DNA from: Aquimarina spinulae
GTDB lineage: Bacteria > Bacteroidota > Bacteroidia > Flavobacteriales > Flavobacteriaceae
Length of the DNA: 64,000 nt
Assembly (NCBI RefSeq): GCF_943373825.1
Contig: NZ_CALSBP010000002.1
Location: 2,841,501 to 2,905,500 of the forward strand
Direction of reading: 5' to 3'
The notes beneath the pieces were generated by a model. It was given only the letters and a program-made list of their open reading frames with translations, did no database searches and was not told the DNA's origin. Both the position numbers and the translations under genes were made by a program. This document shows positions 7,981-17,706 of this stretch, piece after piece; the first letter of the stretch is position 1; every line of letters starts with the position of its first letter.

Positions 7981-8982
7981 ATGGAAGAGAATAATGCTAT
8001 TGATATTGCTTCAATCAATCAGAAAATAGAGAAAGAATCTGCATTTGTAGATTTACTAACTCTAGAAATAAACAAAGTAATTGTAGGTCAAAAACATATG
8101 GTCGAACGATTGCTTATTGGGTTATTGGGTCAAGGTCATATTTTGCTGGAAGGGGTTCCGGGTTTGGCAAAAACATTAGCGATTAATACATTATCTAAAG
8201 CTGTTCATGGTAGTTTTAGCCGGATTCAGTTTACACCAGATTTATTACCAGCCGATGTAGTGGGGACTCTTATTTTTAATATGAAAGAGAACGATTTCTC
8301 GATTAAAAAAGGACCAATTTTTGCTAATTTTGTCTTAGCAGATGAAATTAACCGTGCTCCGGCAAAAGTGCAAAGTGCTTTACTAGAAGCGATGCAGGAG
8401 AAACAAGTTACTATTGGTGATGAGACTTTTGTATTAGACAAACCATTTTTGGTAATGGCAACACAGAATCCGGTAGAGCAGGAAGGAACATATCCTTTGC
8501 CAGAAGCCCAGGTTGACCGTTTTATGCTAAAAACAGTAATTGATTATCCAAAATTAGACGAAGAACAACTAATTGTTCGTGCTAACCTCAAAGGATCTTT
8601 TGAGCAGGTAAACCCTGTTGTTTCGGTAGAGCAGATTATTAATGCTCAGAAAGCAGTTAGAGAAGTATATATGGATGAAAAGATCGAAAAATATATCCTG
8701 GATATCATTTTTGCCACGCGTTATCCAGAAAAATATGGTTTAGAAGAACTTAAACCTTTAATCAACTTTGGAGCATCTCCTCGTGGAAGTATCAATTTGG
8801 CTACTGCAGCAAAATGTTATGCCTTTATTAAACGAAGAGGATATGTGATTCCAGAAGATGTTCGTGCAGTAATTCTTGATGTACTTCGCCATCGTATAGG
8901 GATTACCTACGAGGCCGAAGCAGAAAATGTAACTTCAGAGGATATCATTAATAAGATTGTAAACGAAATTGAAGTACCATAG
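7981..8982 (+). CDS. MoxR-type AAA+ ATPase
   Basis: A 333-residue MoxR-family AAA+ ATPase with Walker A GVPGLAKT (residues 58-65), Walker B ending in D121-E122 (LADEINRAP), and the MoxR signature ATQNPVEQEGTYPLPEAQ. It is thought to act as a chaperone-like remodeller of vWA-domain proteins. Here it opens the operon containing DUF58 and the Bat proteins, the canonical partners. Cytoplasmic. An 89-base spacer rich in repeat-like sequence separates it from the next gene. Confidence 0.93.
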   Translation: MEENNAIDIASINQKIEKESAFVDLLTLEINKVIVGQKHMVERLLIGLLGQGHILLEGVPGLAKTLAINTLSKAVHGSFSRIQFTPDLLPADVVGTLIFNMKENDFSIKKGPIFANFVLADEINRAPAKVQSALLEAMQEKQVTIGDETFVLDKPFLVMATQNPVEQEGTYPLPEAQVDRFMLKTVIDYPKLDEEQLIVRANLKGSFEQVNPVVSVEQIINAQKAVREVYMDEKIEKYILDIIFATRYPEKYGLEELKPLINFGASPRGSINLATAAKCYAFIKRRGYVIPEDVRAVILDVLRHRIGITYEAEAENVTSEDIINKIVNEIEVP

Positions 8983-9068
8983 AGATTTTGGATTTTAGAA
9001 TTACGATTTTGGATTTTAATATGAGAATCCGAAATCGTTAATCGCCGATTCATCAATCGTAAATCATA
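8983..9068. repeat. AT-rich repeat-like spacer inside the Bat operon
   Basis: The moxR-DUF58 spacer is made of near-copies of one motif. GATTTTGGATTTTAGA is followed by GATTTTGGATTTTAAT, and AATTACGATTTT, AATCGTTAATCG and AATCGTAAATC lie around them. The same words (ACGAATTACGAATTACGATT) recur at 9953-9973, at the start of the third gene. It looks like a spreading intergenic repeat rather than a coding or control element. Confidence 0.5.
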
Positions 9069-9071
9069 ATA

Positions 9072-9938
9072 ATGGATACTAAAGAGTTACTAAAAAAAGT
9101 TCGAAAAATTGAAATTAAGACGCGTCGCTTGAGTGACCACATCTTTGGAGGAGAGTATCACTCTACTTTTAAAGGACGTGGTATGACTTTTAGTGAAGTA
9201 CGACAATATCAATTTGGTGATGATGTACGTAATATAGACTGGAATGTAACAGCTCGTTATAATGAACCGTATATAAAAGTGTTTGAAGAAGAGCGAGAAC
9301 TTACTATGATGTTGATGGTGGATGTTTCGGGATCACAACTTTTTGGTACTCAAGAACAATTTAAAAAAGGAATCATTACCGAAATTTCAGCAACTTTAGC
9401 ATTTTCTGCAACTCAGAATAATGACAAGATAGGATTGATTTTATTTACCGATGAAATAGAATTATTTATTCCGCCTAAAAAAGGAAGATCTCATGTGCTA
9501 AGAATTATAAGAGAACTGTTAGAATTCGAGCCTAAAAGTAAAAAAACGAATATTACAGAAGCATTGAAGTTTTTGTCTAATGTGATGAAAAAGAAAGCGA
9601 TCGTTTTTATACTGTCTGATTTTATTGCAGATGATTACCAACATACATTAAAAATTGCAGGAGGAAAACACGATGTTACCGGGATAAGAGTGTATGATCG
9701 AAGAGAAGAAGAAATCCCTAATCTGGGAATGGTGCAAATGGAAGATGAAGAGACAGGAGAACTTTTGCTGGTGAATACAGGTTCTAAAAAAACACGAACC
9801 AATTATAGTAAATATTATCATGAAAGAGTAGATTACTTTAAGGATAGTTTTACTCGCAGTGGAGCGGGTTCTTTGAGTAGTAGAATTGATGAGAGCTATG
9901 TGAAGAAATTGTTAGGCTATTTTAAAAGAAGAGGATAA
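9072..9938 (+). CDS. DUF58 domain-containing protein
   Basis: A 288-residue DUF58 protein. The family signature is DDVRNIDWNVTARY (residues 50-63), followed by a vWA-like fold whose metal site DVSGS lies at 84-88. DUF58 proteins are almost always encoded next to MoxR ATPases and are presumed to be their substrates or adaptors. There is no signal peptide or membrane helix. It lies within the Bat operon. Confidence 0.9.
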   Translation: MDTKELLKKVRKIEIKTRRLSDHIFGGEYHSTFKGRGMTFSEVRQYQFGDDVRNIDWNVTARYNEPYIKVFEEERELTMMLMVDVSGSQLFGTQEQFKKGIITEISATLAFSATQNNDKIGLILFTDEIELFIPPKKGRSHVLRIIRELLEFEPKSKKTNITEALKFLSNVMKKKAIVFILSDFIADDYQHTLKIAGGKHDVTGIRVYDRREEEIPNLGMVQMEDEETGELLLVNTGSKKTRTNYSKYYHERVDYFKDSFTRSGAGSLSSRIDESYVKKLLGYFKRRG

Positions 9939-9951
9939 GGAAGATTTAAGA

Positions 9952-11604
9952 ATGACGAATTACGAATTACGATTTGAAAAAAGAACTATACAACCAGGAG
10001 CCCTTAGGCTTTTTATCTGGATGATATTCTTTGTTTTTAGTGGGCTTGGAGCTTTTGCCCAAGTTTCGGCGACAATCGACTCTACTACAATAGAAATAGG
10101 AAATGAGATTCGATATAAAATGCAAGTCGAAGCAGATTCGACTCAAATAGTTGTTTTTCCTGAAGGACAAACATTTACTCCTTTAGAAGTAATCGAATCA
10201 CAAAAAATAGATACCTCTAGAAACGGAAAACGTTTTAACCTTACCAAAGAGTATGCATTAACTCAATTTGATTCTGGTCATTATACCATACCAAGGCAAA
10301 AAGTAGTGATTGGCGACAAGGTCTTTTTTACAGATTCTCTTAAAGTTGAGGTTAGAGATATTTTGGTAGATACTACCAAACAAAAGATGTATGAGATCAA
10401 ACCTCTGGTTGATGTAGATGCTAAATTTGCTTTTAACTGGAAGAAATGGTTCTTATGGATTGGTATTTCACTACTTATATTAGGGGTGATCACTTTTTTT
10501 ATATTCAGAAGAAAAAAACGTAAAGCAAATAAAGAAGATGAGCTGCCTCCTTATGAAAGAGCAATACTAGCACTTCAGAAAATTGACGAGTCTCATTTAT
10601 TAGAAAAAGATTCGCATAAAGAATACTATTCGCAGTTAAGTGATACCGCTCGTAAATATATCGATGAAGAAGTGTATGATCATGCTATGGAAAGCACCAC
10701 AGATGAGTTAATTACACGACTTGATGAAGAGATTAGATCAGGAAATCTTAATTTGGATAAGACCACTATTGAAGAACTTAAGAATGTGTTGAAAACCGCA
10801 GATATGGCCAAGTTTGCCAAATCTAAACCTGATATCATAACAGCAAAATCAGATCGTAATGTTATCGAACAAGTGATTCATAAGACAAAAAGTGCAATAC
10901 CAGAACCAACCGAAGAAGAATTATTGGCAGATGAAGAATATAGAAAAACAGTAGCCGAGAAAAAACGCAGGAAGAAAATTATTTTTGGTAGCCTTGGAGG
11001 CGTTGCAGCGGTTGCTATTACATTACTGATTTTTATTTTGGTAAAAGGGTATGATGTTGTAAAAGACACGCTACTTGGGCACCCGACAAAAGAATTGGCA
11101 GAAACCGAATGGATTACAAGTGCATATGGTTCTCCCCCTGTTACTGTTGCTACTCCCAGAGTATTGATTCGTAATGCATATCAAATGACAGAAGAACAAA
11201 AGCAAACTCTTAAAGGGAATGAAACTTTTGTATATGGAAGTCTGGCGGGAAATTTCTATGTAGTTGTAACCACAATACAATATAAACAGCCTACCGAAAT
11301 AAAATTAAATAAAGTGGTCGAAGGTGTTGTAGGAAAATTTGAGTCTATAGGAGCAAAGAATATTTCTGTAAAAGATGAAGAATATGAAACTTTGGGTGGA
11401 GCAAAAGGAGTTAAAGTGTTTGGAGATTTAGAAATAGTGAATCCTGTAACCAAAAAGAAACAAAAAAATAGCTACCTAATGTTGAATTTTGCTGAAAATA
11501 GCGGGTTTCAACAAATCACTTTGGTATATGATATAGAAGATCGTTATGCGAAAGATGTTGCCGAGCGTATTATTAATTCTGTAGAACTTAAAAATACCAA
11601 ATAA
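9952..11604 (+). CDS. BatD-like membrane protein of the Bat operon
   Basis: A 550-residue protein with a signal-like helix (residues ~18-36), an extracytoplasmic beta-rich domain (~38-165) resembling BatD N-termini, a membrane helix (166-186) followed by RRKKRK, a charged helical segment, a second helix (~344-366), and a ~180-residue C-terminal domain. It sits between the DUF58 and BatA genes, where flavobacterial operons usually carry such a protein. The first eight codons (MTNYELRF) are encoded by repeat-like DNA. The true start may therefore be Met24 (10021), although that would shorten the signal peptide's charged end. Function inferred from context. Confidence 0.7.
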   Translation: MTNYELRFEKRTIQPGALRLFIWMIFFVFSGLGAFAQVSATIDSTTIEIGNEIRYKMQVEADSTQIVVFPEGQTFTPLEVIESQKIDTSRNGKRFNLTKEYALTQFDSGHYTIPRQKVVIGDKVFFTDSLKVEVRDILVDTTKQKMYEIKPLVDVDAKFAFNWKKWFLWIGISLLILGVITFFIFRRKKRKANKEDELPPYERAILALQKIDESHLLEKDSHKEYYSQLSDTARKYIDEEVYDHAMESTTDELITRLDEEIRSGNLNLDKTTIEELKNVLKTADMAKFAKSKPDIITAKSDRNVIEQVIHKTKSAIPEPTEEELLADEEYRKTVAEKKRRKKIIFGSLGGVAAVAITLLIFILVKGYDVVKDTLLGHPTKELAETEWITSAYGSPPVTVATPRVLIRNAYQMTEEQKQTLKGNETFVYGSLAGNFYVVVTTIQYKQPTEIKLNKVVEGVVGKFESIGAKNISVKDEEYETLGGAKGVKVFGDLEIVNPVTKKKQKNSYLMLNFAENSGFQQITLVYDIEDRYAKDVAERIINSVELKNTK

Positions 11605-11606
11605 CG

Positions 11607-12611
11607 ATGTTTGAAAATTTTACATTTGAGAATCCACAGTTTTTTTGGTTGTTTTTACTACTTCCATTAGCAATAGGGTGGTATATATGGAAACGAAATA
11701 AGCAACAAGCAGCTTTAAAAATATCTAGCGTTAAAGGATTTAAAATTTCTGGAAGCTGGCTCACAAAATTAAAACCGTTGTTGTTTATCATACGCCTAAT
11801 AGCATTATCTTTAATTATTACTGCATTAGCAAGACCTAGAACGGTAGATGTATCTACCAAAACTAAAACTACCAAGGGTATCGATATTGTAATGTCGATA
11901 GATGTGTCTGCCAGTATGTTGGCAAAAGACCTTAGACCTAATAGATTAGAAGCATTAAAAGAAGTAGCTGCAGAATTTATTAAAGATCGACCCAATGATC
12001 GTATTGGTTTGGTCGTATATGCAGGAGAGAGCTTTACCAAAACTCCAATTACAAGTGATAAGTCAATTGTGCTGGGTAGTTTAAAAGATGTAAAATATGA
12101 TAATGTCTTAGAGAATGGTACGGCTATAGGAATGGGATTGGCAACGTCTGTAAATCGACTTAAAGACAGTAAAGCTAAAAGTAAAGTGATTATTTTACTT
12201 ACAGACGGTTCTAATAATGCTGGTTTTATAGACCCTAAGATTGCTTCAGAACTAGCAGTAGAATATGGTATTAAAACCTATACAATTGGTATTGGCACAA
12301 ACGGAATGGCTTTGGCTCCTGTAGCTATATTACCAAACGGATCTTTTCAATACGGTAGAGTGCAAGTAGAAATCGATGAAGATTTATTAAAAGAAATTGC
12401 TAAAGTTACCGGAGGTAAATATTTTAGAGCAACAAATAACAAAAAATTACAACAGATTTATCAAGAAATTGATAAATTAGAAAGAACAGATATCGAAGAA
12501 TTTAAATTCTATAATTATGAAGAAAAATTTAGATCATTGGTGCTGCTGGCAGGATTATTAATTTTTATAGAATTTTTGTTTAGGTATACAATATTTAGAA
12601 GTTTTATTTAA
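11607..12611 (+). CDS. batA: BatA, vWA-domain aerotolerance protein
   Basis: A 334-residue membrane-anchored von Willebrand A protein with two N-terminal helices (residues 11-28 and 57-75), a vWA domain with MIDAS motif DVSAS (99-103) and TDGSNN later, and a C-terminal helix (~308-330). It is homologous to BatA of Bacteroides, part of a membrane complex linked to oxygen and stress tolerance. It follows the preceding gene by 2 bases. The paralogous BatB gene comes next after a 59-base spacer. Confidence 0.9.
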   Translation: MFENFTFENPQFFWLFLLLPLAIGWYIWKRNKQQAALKISSVKGFKISGSWLTKLKPLLFIIRLIALSLIITALARPRTVDVSTKTKTTKGIDIVMSIDVSASMLAKDLRPNRLEALKEVAAEFIKDRPNDRIGLVVYAGESFTKTPITSDKSIVLGSLKDVKYDNVLENGTAIGMGLATSVNRLKDSKAKSKVIILLTDGSNNAGFIDPKIASELAVEYGIKTYTIGIGTNGMALAPVAILPNGSFQYGRVQVEIDEDLLKEIAKVTGGKYFRATNNKKLQQIYQEIDKLERTDIEEFKFYNYEEKFRSLVLLAGLLIFIEFLFRYTIFRSFI

Positions 12612-12620
12612 AAAAAATAT

Positions 12621-12653
12621 AAACCTCACAGGCTTTGAAAACAGATGAGGTTT
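12621..12653. repeat. degenerate copy of the GACCTCACAGG hairpin repeat
   Basis: AAACCTCACAGGCTTTGAAAA followed by ...GATGAGGTTT forms an imperfect hairpin in the batA-batB spacer. It is related to the perfect copy at 61261-61291 (same ACCTCACAGG half). Similar hairpins are, to my knowledge, widespread between flavobacterial genes. Because it lies inside an operon it could attenuate or protect the transcript. Confidence 0.5.
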
Positions 12654-12670
12654 AATGAATAAGGTAGAAA

Positions 12671-13705
12671 ATGTACGTATTAGAAGAGAAAATATATTTC
12701 TGGTTATTATTGGGTATTCCAGTACTAATTCTGCTGTTTTTGGGAGTGTTAGTTTGGCAAAAGACAGCTCAAAAGAAGTTTGCAGATGCAGCACTTCTTA
12801 AAAAATTGAGCCCTAATCGATCTATCTTTAAATCAGTATTAAAGATTATTGTAATTAGTTTAGCTCTGGCTTGTCTGGTGATTGCCCTGGTTAATCCTAA
12901 GGTAGGTACAAAACTTGAAACCGTAAAACGAGAAGGAGTAGATGTCGTTTTTGCAATAGACGTATCTAAAAGTATGCTAGCAGAAGATATTGCACCCAAT
13001 AGATTAGAAAAATCAAAGCAATTGGTTACCCAGATTATCAATAATCTGGCAAGCGATCGTATTGGGATCATTGCATATGCAGGTAGTGCTTTTCCTCAAT
13101 TACCAATTACTACAGATTACGCATCGGGAAAGATGTTTCTACAATCTATGAATACAGAAATGCTATCTTCTCAAGGAACTGCAATTTATGAAGCTATAGA
13201 ATTAGCAAAAACATACTATAATGATGAAGAGCAAACCAATAGAGTTTTATTTATTGTAAGTGATGGTGAAGATCATGAAGGTAATGTAAAAGCCATTGCA
13301 GAAGAAGCCGCCAAAGAAGGAATTAAGATTTTTACAATAGGCGTAGGATTAGAAAAAGGAGCACCCATACCTATAAAGCGAAATGGAATTGTACAAACGT
13401 ATAAGAAAAATAGTCAGGGAAGTACGGTAATTACCAAATTAAACCCGACAACTTTACAGGAAATTGCGAATGAAGCAAATGGCACATACATTGATGGTAG
13501 AAATACAAGTAAAGTTGTAGAAGAAGTGACTACTATACTGCAAAATATGGATAAAAAAGAATTTGAAGCCAAGCAGTTTGCAGATTTTAAAGATCAATTT
13601 CAGTGGTTTCTGTTTGCCGGATTGTTATTATTATTTTTAGATATTTTCTTATTAGAAAGAAAAACATCTTGGGTAAAAAAATTAAACCTGTTTAACGAAC
13701 AATAG
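12671..13705 (+). CDS. batB: BatB, vWA-domain aerotolerance protein
   Basis: A 344-residue paralogue of BatA with the same plan: N-terminal helices at ~8-28 and ~56-74, a vWA domain with MIDAS motif DVSKS (97-101) and SDGEDH, and a C-terminal helix near 315-332 followed by a positively charged tail. It is presumed to sit in the inner membrane with BatA and to be acted on by the MoxR ATPase. Six bases separate it from BatC. Confidence 0.9.
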   Translation: MYVLEEKIYFWLLLGIPVLILLFLGVLVWQKTAQKKFADAALLKKLSPNRSIFKSVLKIIVISLALACLVIALVNPKVGTKLETVKREGVDVVFAIDVSKSMLAEDIAPNRLEKSKQLVTQIINNLASDRIGIIAYAGSAFPQLPITTDYASGKMFLQSMNTEMLSSQGTAIYEAIELAKTYYNDEEQTNRVLFIVSDGEDHEGNVKAIAEEAAKEGIKIFTIGVGLEKGAPIPIKRNGIVQTYKKNSQGSTVITKLNPTTLQEIANEANGTYIDGRNTSKVVEEVTTILQNMDKKEFEAKQFADFKDQFQWFLFAGLLLLFLDIFLLERKTSWVKKLNLFNEQ

Positions 13706-13711
13706 TGAGGT

Positions 13712-14599
13712 ATGAAAAAGATTTTATGTGTTATATTATGTTTTCAGATAGGGATCATATGTTCTCAGGAAGAGAATCGTGATCAAATTATTAATGAAGC
13801 AAATCAGTTTATAGCTACAGGTAATAAGGTTCTGGTTAAAGATGGTAATTTTCCTAAGGCAGAAGGAGAATACAGAAAAGCAATTGCCAAAAATCCTGTA
13901 AATCCTACAGCAAAGTATAATTTGGCTAATGCATACTATAATTCTGAAAAATATGATGAAGCTACCCATCGTTATACAGAAGCAGCTAAGGTAGCTTCGG
14001 CTAAGTCAGAAAAACATAAGGCATTTCATAATCAGGGAAATACCTATATGGAGCAAAAAAAATATAAAGAAGCTGTTGAAGCTTATAAAAATGCGCTTAG
14101 AAATAATCCCAAAGATGATGAAACGCGTTATAATCTTGCATTGGCAAAGAAAATGCTAGAGCAACAACAACAGCAAAACGATCAGAATAAGGATAAAGAT
14201 AAAGACAAAGATCAGAAGGAAGATAATAAGGATAAGAAAGAGGGTGACGATAAAGAAGATAAAAAGGGAGATGATGGAGATAAGGAAAAAGAAAAGGGAG
14301 AAGATCAAAAGGATAAAGAAGGAGATAAAGGAGAGGATAAAAAAGATGAGGGAGATAAAGAAAAGGATGACAAGGGTGAGCCTAAAGATGAGAAAAAGGA
14401 TAAAGGAAAAGACCAAAAAGAACAGGAAGGTGAACCTAAAGATCAGCAACAACAGCAGCAACAAGTTCAGGGTAAATTATCACCAGAACAAGTTAAAAGC
14501 TTACTCGAAGCTATGAATAATCAAGAAAAGAAAGTTCAGGATAAGATTAACGCCAAAAAAGCTCAGGGATCAAAAGTTAAAACAGATAAAGACTGGTAA
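13712..14599 (+). CDS. batC: BatC, TPR protein with a long charged low-complexity tail
   Basis: A 295-residue exported protein. The signal peptide covers ~1-19, then tetratricopeptide repeats (~35-145; AKYNLANAYYNSEKYDEA and KAFHNQGNTYMEQKKYKEA are clear). Residues ~150-250 are almost entirely K, D, E, G and Q, framed by glutamine runs. A short helical end carries the BatC-like LSPEQVKSLLEAMNNQEK. The coding strand of 14160-14465 is almost pure purine, which makes the antisense strand look open by chance. It is likely a periplasmic scaffold of the Bat complex. Confidence 0.85.
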   Translation: MKKILCVILCFQIGIICSQEENRDQIINEANQFIATGNKVLVKDGNFPKAEGEYRKAIAKNPVNPTAKYNLANAYYNSEKYDEATHRYTEAAKVASAKSEKHKAFHNQGNTYMEQKKYKEAVEAYKNALRNNPKDDETRYNLALAKKMLEQQQQQNDQNKDKDKDKDQKEDNKDKKEGDDKEDKKGDDGDKEKEKGEDQKDKEGDKGEDKKDEGDKEKDDKGEPKDEKKDKGKDQKEQEGEPKDQQQQQQQVQGKLSPEQVKSLLEAMNNQEKKVQDKINAKKAQGSKVKTDKDW

Positions 14600-14655
14600 T
14601 TTGATAAATAGACATGTTAGGTTTTAAGAATCTAATGGTCTAAATAGCATAAAAA

Positions 14656-16422
14656 ATGAAACTAAAACTAATTTTTCTAACACTATTTCTGGCCACAACG
14701 CAGTTTGCATTGGCGCAGGTGAGGTTCGAGGCTAAAGTAAGCAAGAAAAAGTTAGGTGTAAATGAAAGATTACGAGTGGATTTTGAAATGAATAAGGATG
14801 GAGACAATTTTACACCTCCTTCCTTTTCGGGGTTTACCGTTGTAGGTGGACCTAATCAATCTATTAGTAATTCTTGGGTTAATGGAAAACGATCATACGC
14901 CAAAACATTTAGTTATTTTCTTGAGCCTACTCGTAGAGGACAATTTACTATAAAACAAGCAACTATAGAGATTGATGGGCAAACATATAAAACATTACCC
15001 ATTAGAATTGAAGTTACAGGTGCAGTAGATAAACCAAAGGATGGTAATAATACAGATTTTGTTGCAAGTGAAAATCTTCATCTTATAGCAGAGGTTTCTA
15101 AATCAAACCCTTATTTGAATGAAGCAATTACAGTAGTCTATAAACTGTATGTTAGTCCGAGAATTAGTGTAAGTAACTGGCGAGAGCTAGACAGTCCAAA
15201 ATATAGCGACTTTTGGAGTCAGGCGATCGATATGAAACAGCTCAAAATTGAAAATGGAGAATATAAAGGAGAACCATATCGTTATGTAGTACTTCGTAAA
15301 ACAGTACTATACCCACAAAAGACAGGTAAATTAAATATAGAACCTCTTACCCTAACCGTTTCTGTAGATGTTCCCACAAAAAGAAGAGATATTTTTGGTG
15401 GTAGACTGTATACTACAGTTAATAAGACTGTAGCTGCAGGTAATAGAGTAATAGAAGCAAAGCCTTTACCAATACAAGGAAAACCAGATGATTTTTCGGG
15501 TGCAGTAGGAGATTTTGATTTTAAAGTAACCACTAATAAAACAGAGCTGGATGCCACAGAATCCCTCGATGCTAAGGTTTTGGTTACAGGTAATGGTAAT
15601 TTAAAACTGTTTGATTTACCAAAGCTTAATGTGCCAAATGGTTTAGAACAATACGAACCTCAGCATAATGAAAGAGTGCGAACAAATCTAACAGGTATGG
15701 GTGGAAGCATATCTGATACCTATACCTTAGTACCACAATATAAAGGTAAATATCCTATACCATCAATTTCGTTTTCTTATTTTGATTTGAAAACAAAAAC
15801 GTATAAAAGAATTACATCGGATGAGATTGTAATTAATGTAAAAAATGGACCTGATGGAGGGGATACTGTAGTGACATCAGAATCGGGAGGAACAAATAAA
15901 AAACTGGTGACTCAAGCAGGAAATCAATTTAGATTCTTAAAACTAAATGCGGGACTTCAGACTATTCAAAAAGAACACTTTTTTAAGTCTACTGCATATT
16001 GGTTATCATTAACGGCACCGTTATTAGCAATTCCTCTATTCCTTTTCTTTGGTAAAAAAAGGCAAGAACGATTAAGTGATATTAGTGGTAACCGAGTTCG
16101 TAAAGCAGATAAACTAGCTCGTAAATACCTTTCTGAAGCTAAAAAAAATCTAGGAAACCAAAAGGAATTCTATATTGCTATGGAACGAGCATTGCACAAT
16201 TATTTAAAAGCTAAGCTACATATCCAGACAAGCGATATGAGTAAAGAACGTATCCAAAGATTATTAAAAGAGCGTGATGTTGAAGATGCGATATCTATAG
16301 AATTTATTGCATTGCTAGAGAGTTGTGAGTTTGCAAGATATACTCCATCTTCTACTTCAGCAATGCAGCAGGATTATGATAAAGCCTCTAGAGTAATTGC
16401 CTCAATAGATAAACAACTATAA
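14656..16422 (+). CDS. batD: BatD family protein
   Basis: A 588-residue BatD protein (oxygen-tolerance family). Signal peptide 1-20 (cleaved after ALA), then a long beta-sandwich periplasmic region. A single membrane helix lies at ~443-462 (YWLSLTAPLLAIPLFLFF), and a ~120-residue cytoplasmic helical tail follows. The start agrees with a clean signal peptide. The stop is 3 bases before batE, consistent with translational coupling. It is a standard member of the MoxR-Bat operon, proposed to support envelope integrity under oxidative stress. Confidence 0.9.
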   Translation: MKLKLIFLTLFLATTQFALAQVRFEAKVSKKKLGVNERLRVDFEMNKDGDNFTPPSFSGFTVVGGPNQSISNSWVNGKRSYAKTFSYFLEPTRRGQFTIKQATIEIDGQTYKTLPIRIEVTGAVDKPKDGNNTDFVASENLHLIAEVSKSNPYLNEAITVVYKLYVSPRISVSNWRELDSPKYSDFWSQAIDMKQLKIENGEYKGEPYRYVVLRKTVLYPQKTGKLNIEPLTLTVSVDVPTKRRDIFGGRLYTTVNKTVAAGNRVIEAKPLPIQGKPDDFSGAVGDFDFKVTTNKTELDATESLDAKVLVTGNGNLKLFDLPKLNVPNGLEQYEPQHNERVRTNLTGMGGSISDTYTLVPQYKGKYPIPSISFSYFDLKTKTYKRITSDEIVINVKNGPDGGDTVVTSESGGTNKKLVTQAGNQFRFLKLNAGLQTIQKEHFFKSTAYWLSLTAPLLAIPLFLFFGKKRQERLSDISGNRVRKADKLARKYLSEAKKNLGNQKEFYIAMERALHNYLKAKLHIQTSDMSKERIQRLLKERDVEDAISIEFIALLESCEFARYTPSSTSAMQQDYDKASRVIASIDKQL

Positions 16423-16425
16423 TGT

Positions 16426-17175
16426 ATGAAAAGAATAGTTGAAACACTTATTTTTTTAAGTATAGCACTGGGTTTTTCTCAGAATCAAGAAGCATTTCAG
16501 AGAGGAAACTCATTATATAATCAAGAAAAGTATCAGGAAGCTATAGATGCATATAAATCGATTTTGGATACAGGTCAGGAATCAGCTTCGCTATACTATA
16601 ATCTAGGCAATGCAAACTATAAATTAACTAACATAGGTCCTAGTATTTTTTATTATGAAAAAGCGTTAGCATTATCGCCTAATGATGAAGATATCAAAAA
16701 CAACCTGGCTTTTGCCCAGAAAGCAACAATAGATGCAATAGATGTAATCCCAGAAGGTTTTATTTCAAGAACATTTAAGAAATTTACTAATATGATGGAT
16801 TTTGATAGCTGGGCATGGTTTTCGGTGATCTGTATTATTGCATTTGTTATCCTGTTTATTTTGTATTATACAGCACATAACTCTACAAAAAAGAGAATAT
16901 TCTTTGTAGGATCATGGGCGATATTAATTTTGGGATTATTTGGAGTATTCTTTGCTTTTTCACAATACAATTATATTAAAAACAACCAGTTTGCAATCAT
17001 TTTTGCCCAGGAGACAACCATAAAAAGTGAACCAAACCTTAGAAGCGAAGAAGTTTTCGAACTTCATGAAGGAACCAAAGTACAGGTGACAGAAACCGTA
17101 AATGATTGGAAAAAAATTAAACTTGCCGATGGCAAAATTGGTTGGATTCCTAAAACAGATTTAAGAGAGTTATAA
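16426..17175 (+). CDS. batE: BatE, TPR and SH3-domain protein
   Basis: A 249-residue protein closing the Bat operon. It has a signal peptide (~1-18, cut before QNQEA), TPR repeats (~22-105; ASLYYNLGNANYKLTN), two membrane helices (~125-147 and ~155-178), and a C-terminal bacterial SH3 domain ending in KIGWIPKTDLREL. It is usually the last or near-last Bat gene. A GAAAGCAA/TTGCTTTC stem (17212-17238) follows but has no U-tract. Confidence 0.88.
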   Translation: MKRIVETLIFLSIALGFSQNQEAFQRGNSLYNQEKYQEAIDAYKSILDTGQESASLYYNLGNANYKLTNIGPSIFYYEKALALSPNDEDIKNNLAFAQKATIDAIDVIPEGFISRTFKKFTNMMDFDSWAWFSVICIIAFVILFILYYTAHNSTKKRIFFVGSWAILILGLFGVFFAFSQYNYIKNNQFAIIFAQETTIKSEPNLRSEEVFELHEGTKVQVTETVNDWKKIKLADGKIGWIPKTDLREL

Positions 17176-17253
17176 TTGATCAATAAAATTTGCAATACAT
17201 TAACAACATTTGAAAGCAATACTGTTATTTTTGCTTTCTAAAATTGCCCTATA

Positions 17254-17583
17254 GTGATTATCAAACTTCAAATAGCAAAATTTCTAATCCTTTTTGGCTT
17301 CATTATAAGTATGGCCAATTATGGTATAGAGTTATTTGACCTGTATAATAAAGAAAATACTTCCATGATTTTGGGTATAGATGACTCTGAAGAAAAATCT
17401 GAATCCAAAGAAAATGATAACTCAGAAAAAGAGGATAAAAAAGAAAAAGATAAAATTTATCAGGAAAACATGGTAAACCAAGCAGGGTTGGCTGAGTTAT
17501 ATATTAGTTTGTACTCTTATTTTTATGCGCATAATACTTCGGTTTATCTAGAACAGAAAACCCCTCCTCCAGAAATTTCATAA
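17254..17583 (+). CDS. small hypothetical membrane or exported protein
   Basis: A 109-residue protein with a GTG start. One N-terminal hydrophobic helix (~5-22) is followed by a highly charged K/E/S/D segment (~45-68) and a tail rich in Tyr (ELYISLYSYFYAHNT). I recognise no family. It lies between the Bat operon and the first SulP gene on the same strand. The acidic-basic linker resembles that of BatC. Whether it belongs to the Bat operon is unclear. Confidence 0.5.
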   Translation: MIIKLQIAKFLILFGFIISMANYGIELFDLYNKENTSMILGIDDSEEKSESKENDNSEKEDKKEKDKIYQENMVNQAGLAELYISLYSYFYAHNTSVYLEQKTPPPEIS

Positions 17584-17706
17584 GGTATATATCGACACCA
17601 ATTTTGAATATTGATGCTTTACATGAGTAAAGGGTCTTTTCATTCTTTTGGTAATTTTTTTATTACACTAACACTTATGTTAAATACAAATTGAATTATT
17701 ATTGCT

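Noticed and set aside
14156..14516. Open frames antisense to and overlapping batC (102 and 90 codons)
   Set aside because: They arise from the purine-only low-complexity stretch of batC; the conceptual proteins are runs of Leu/Phe/Ile or Lys/Glu with no domain.
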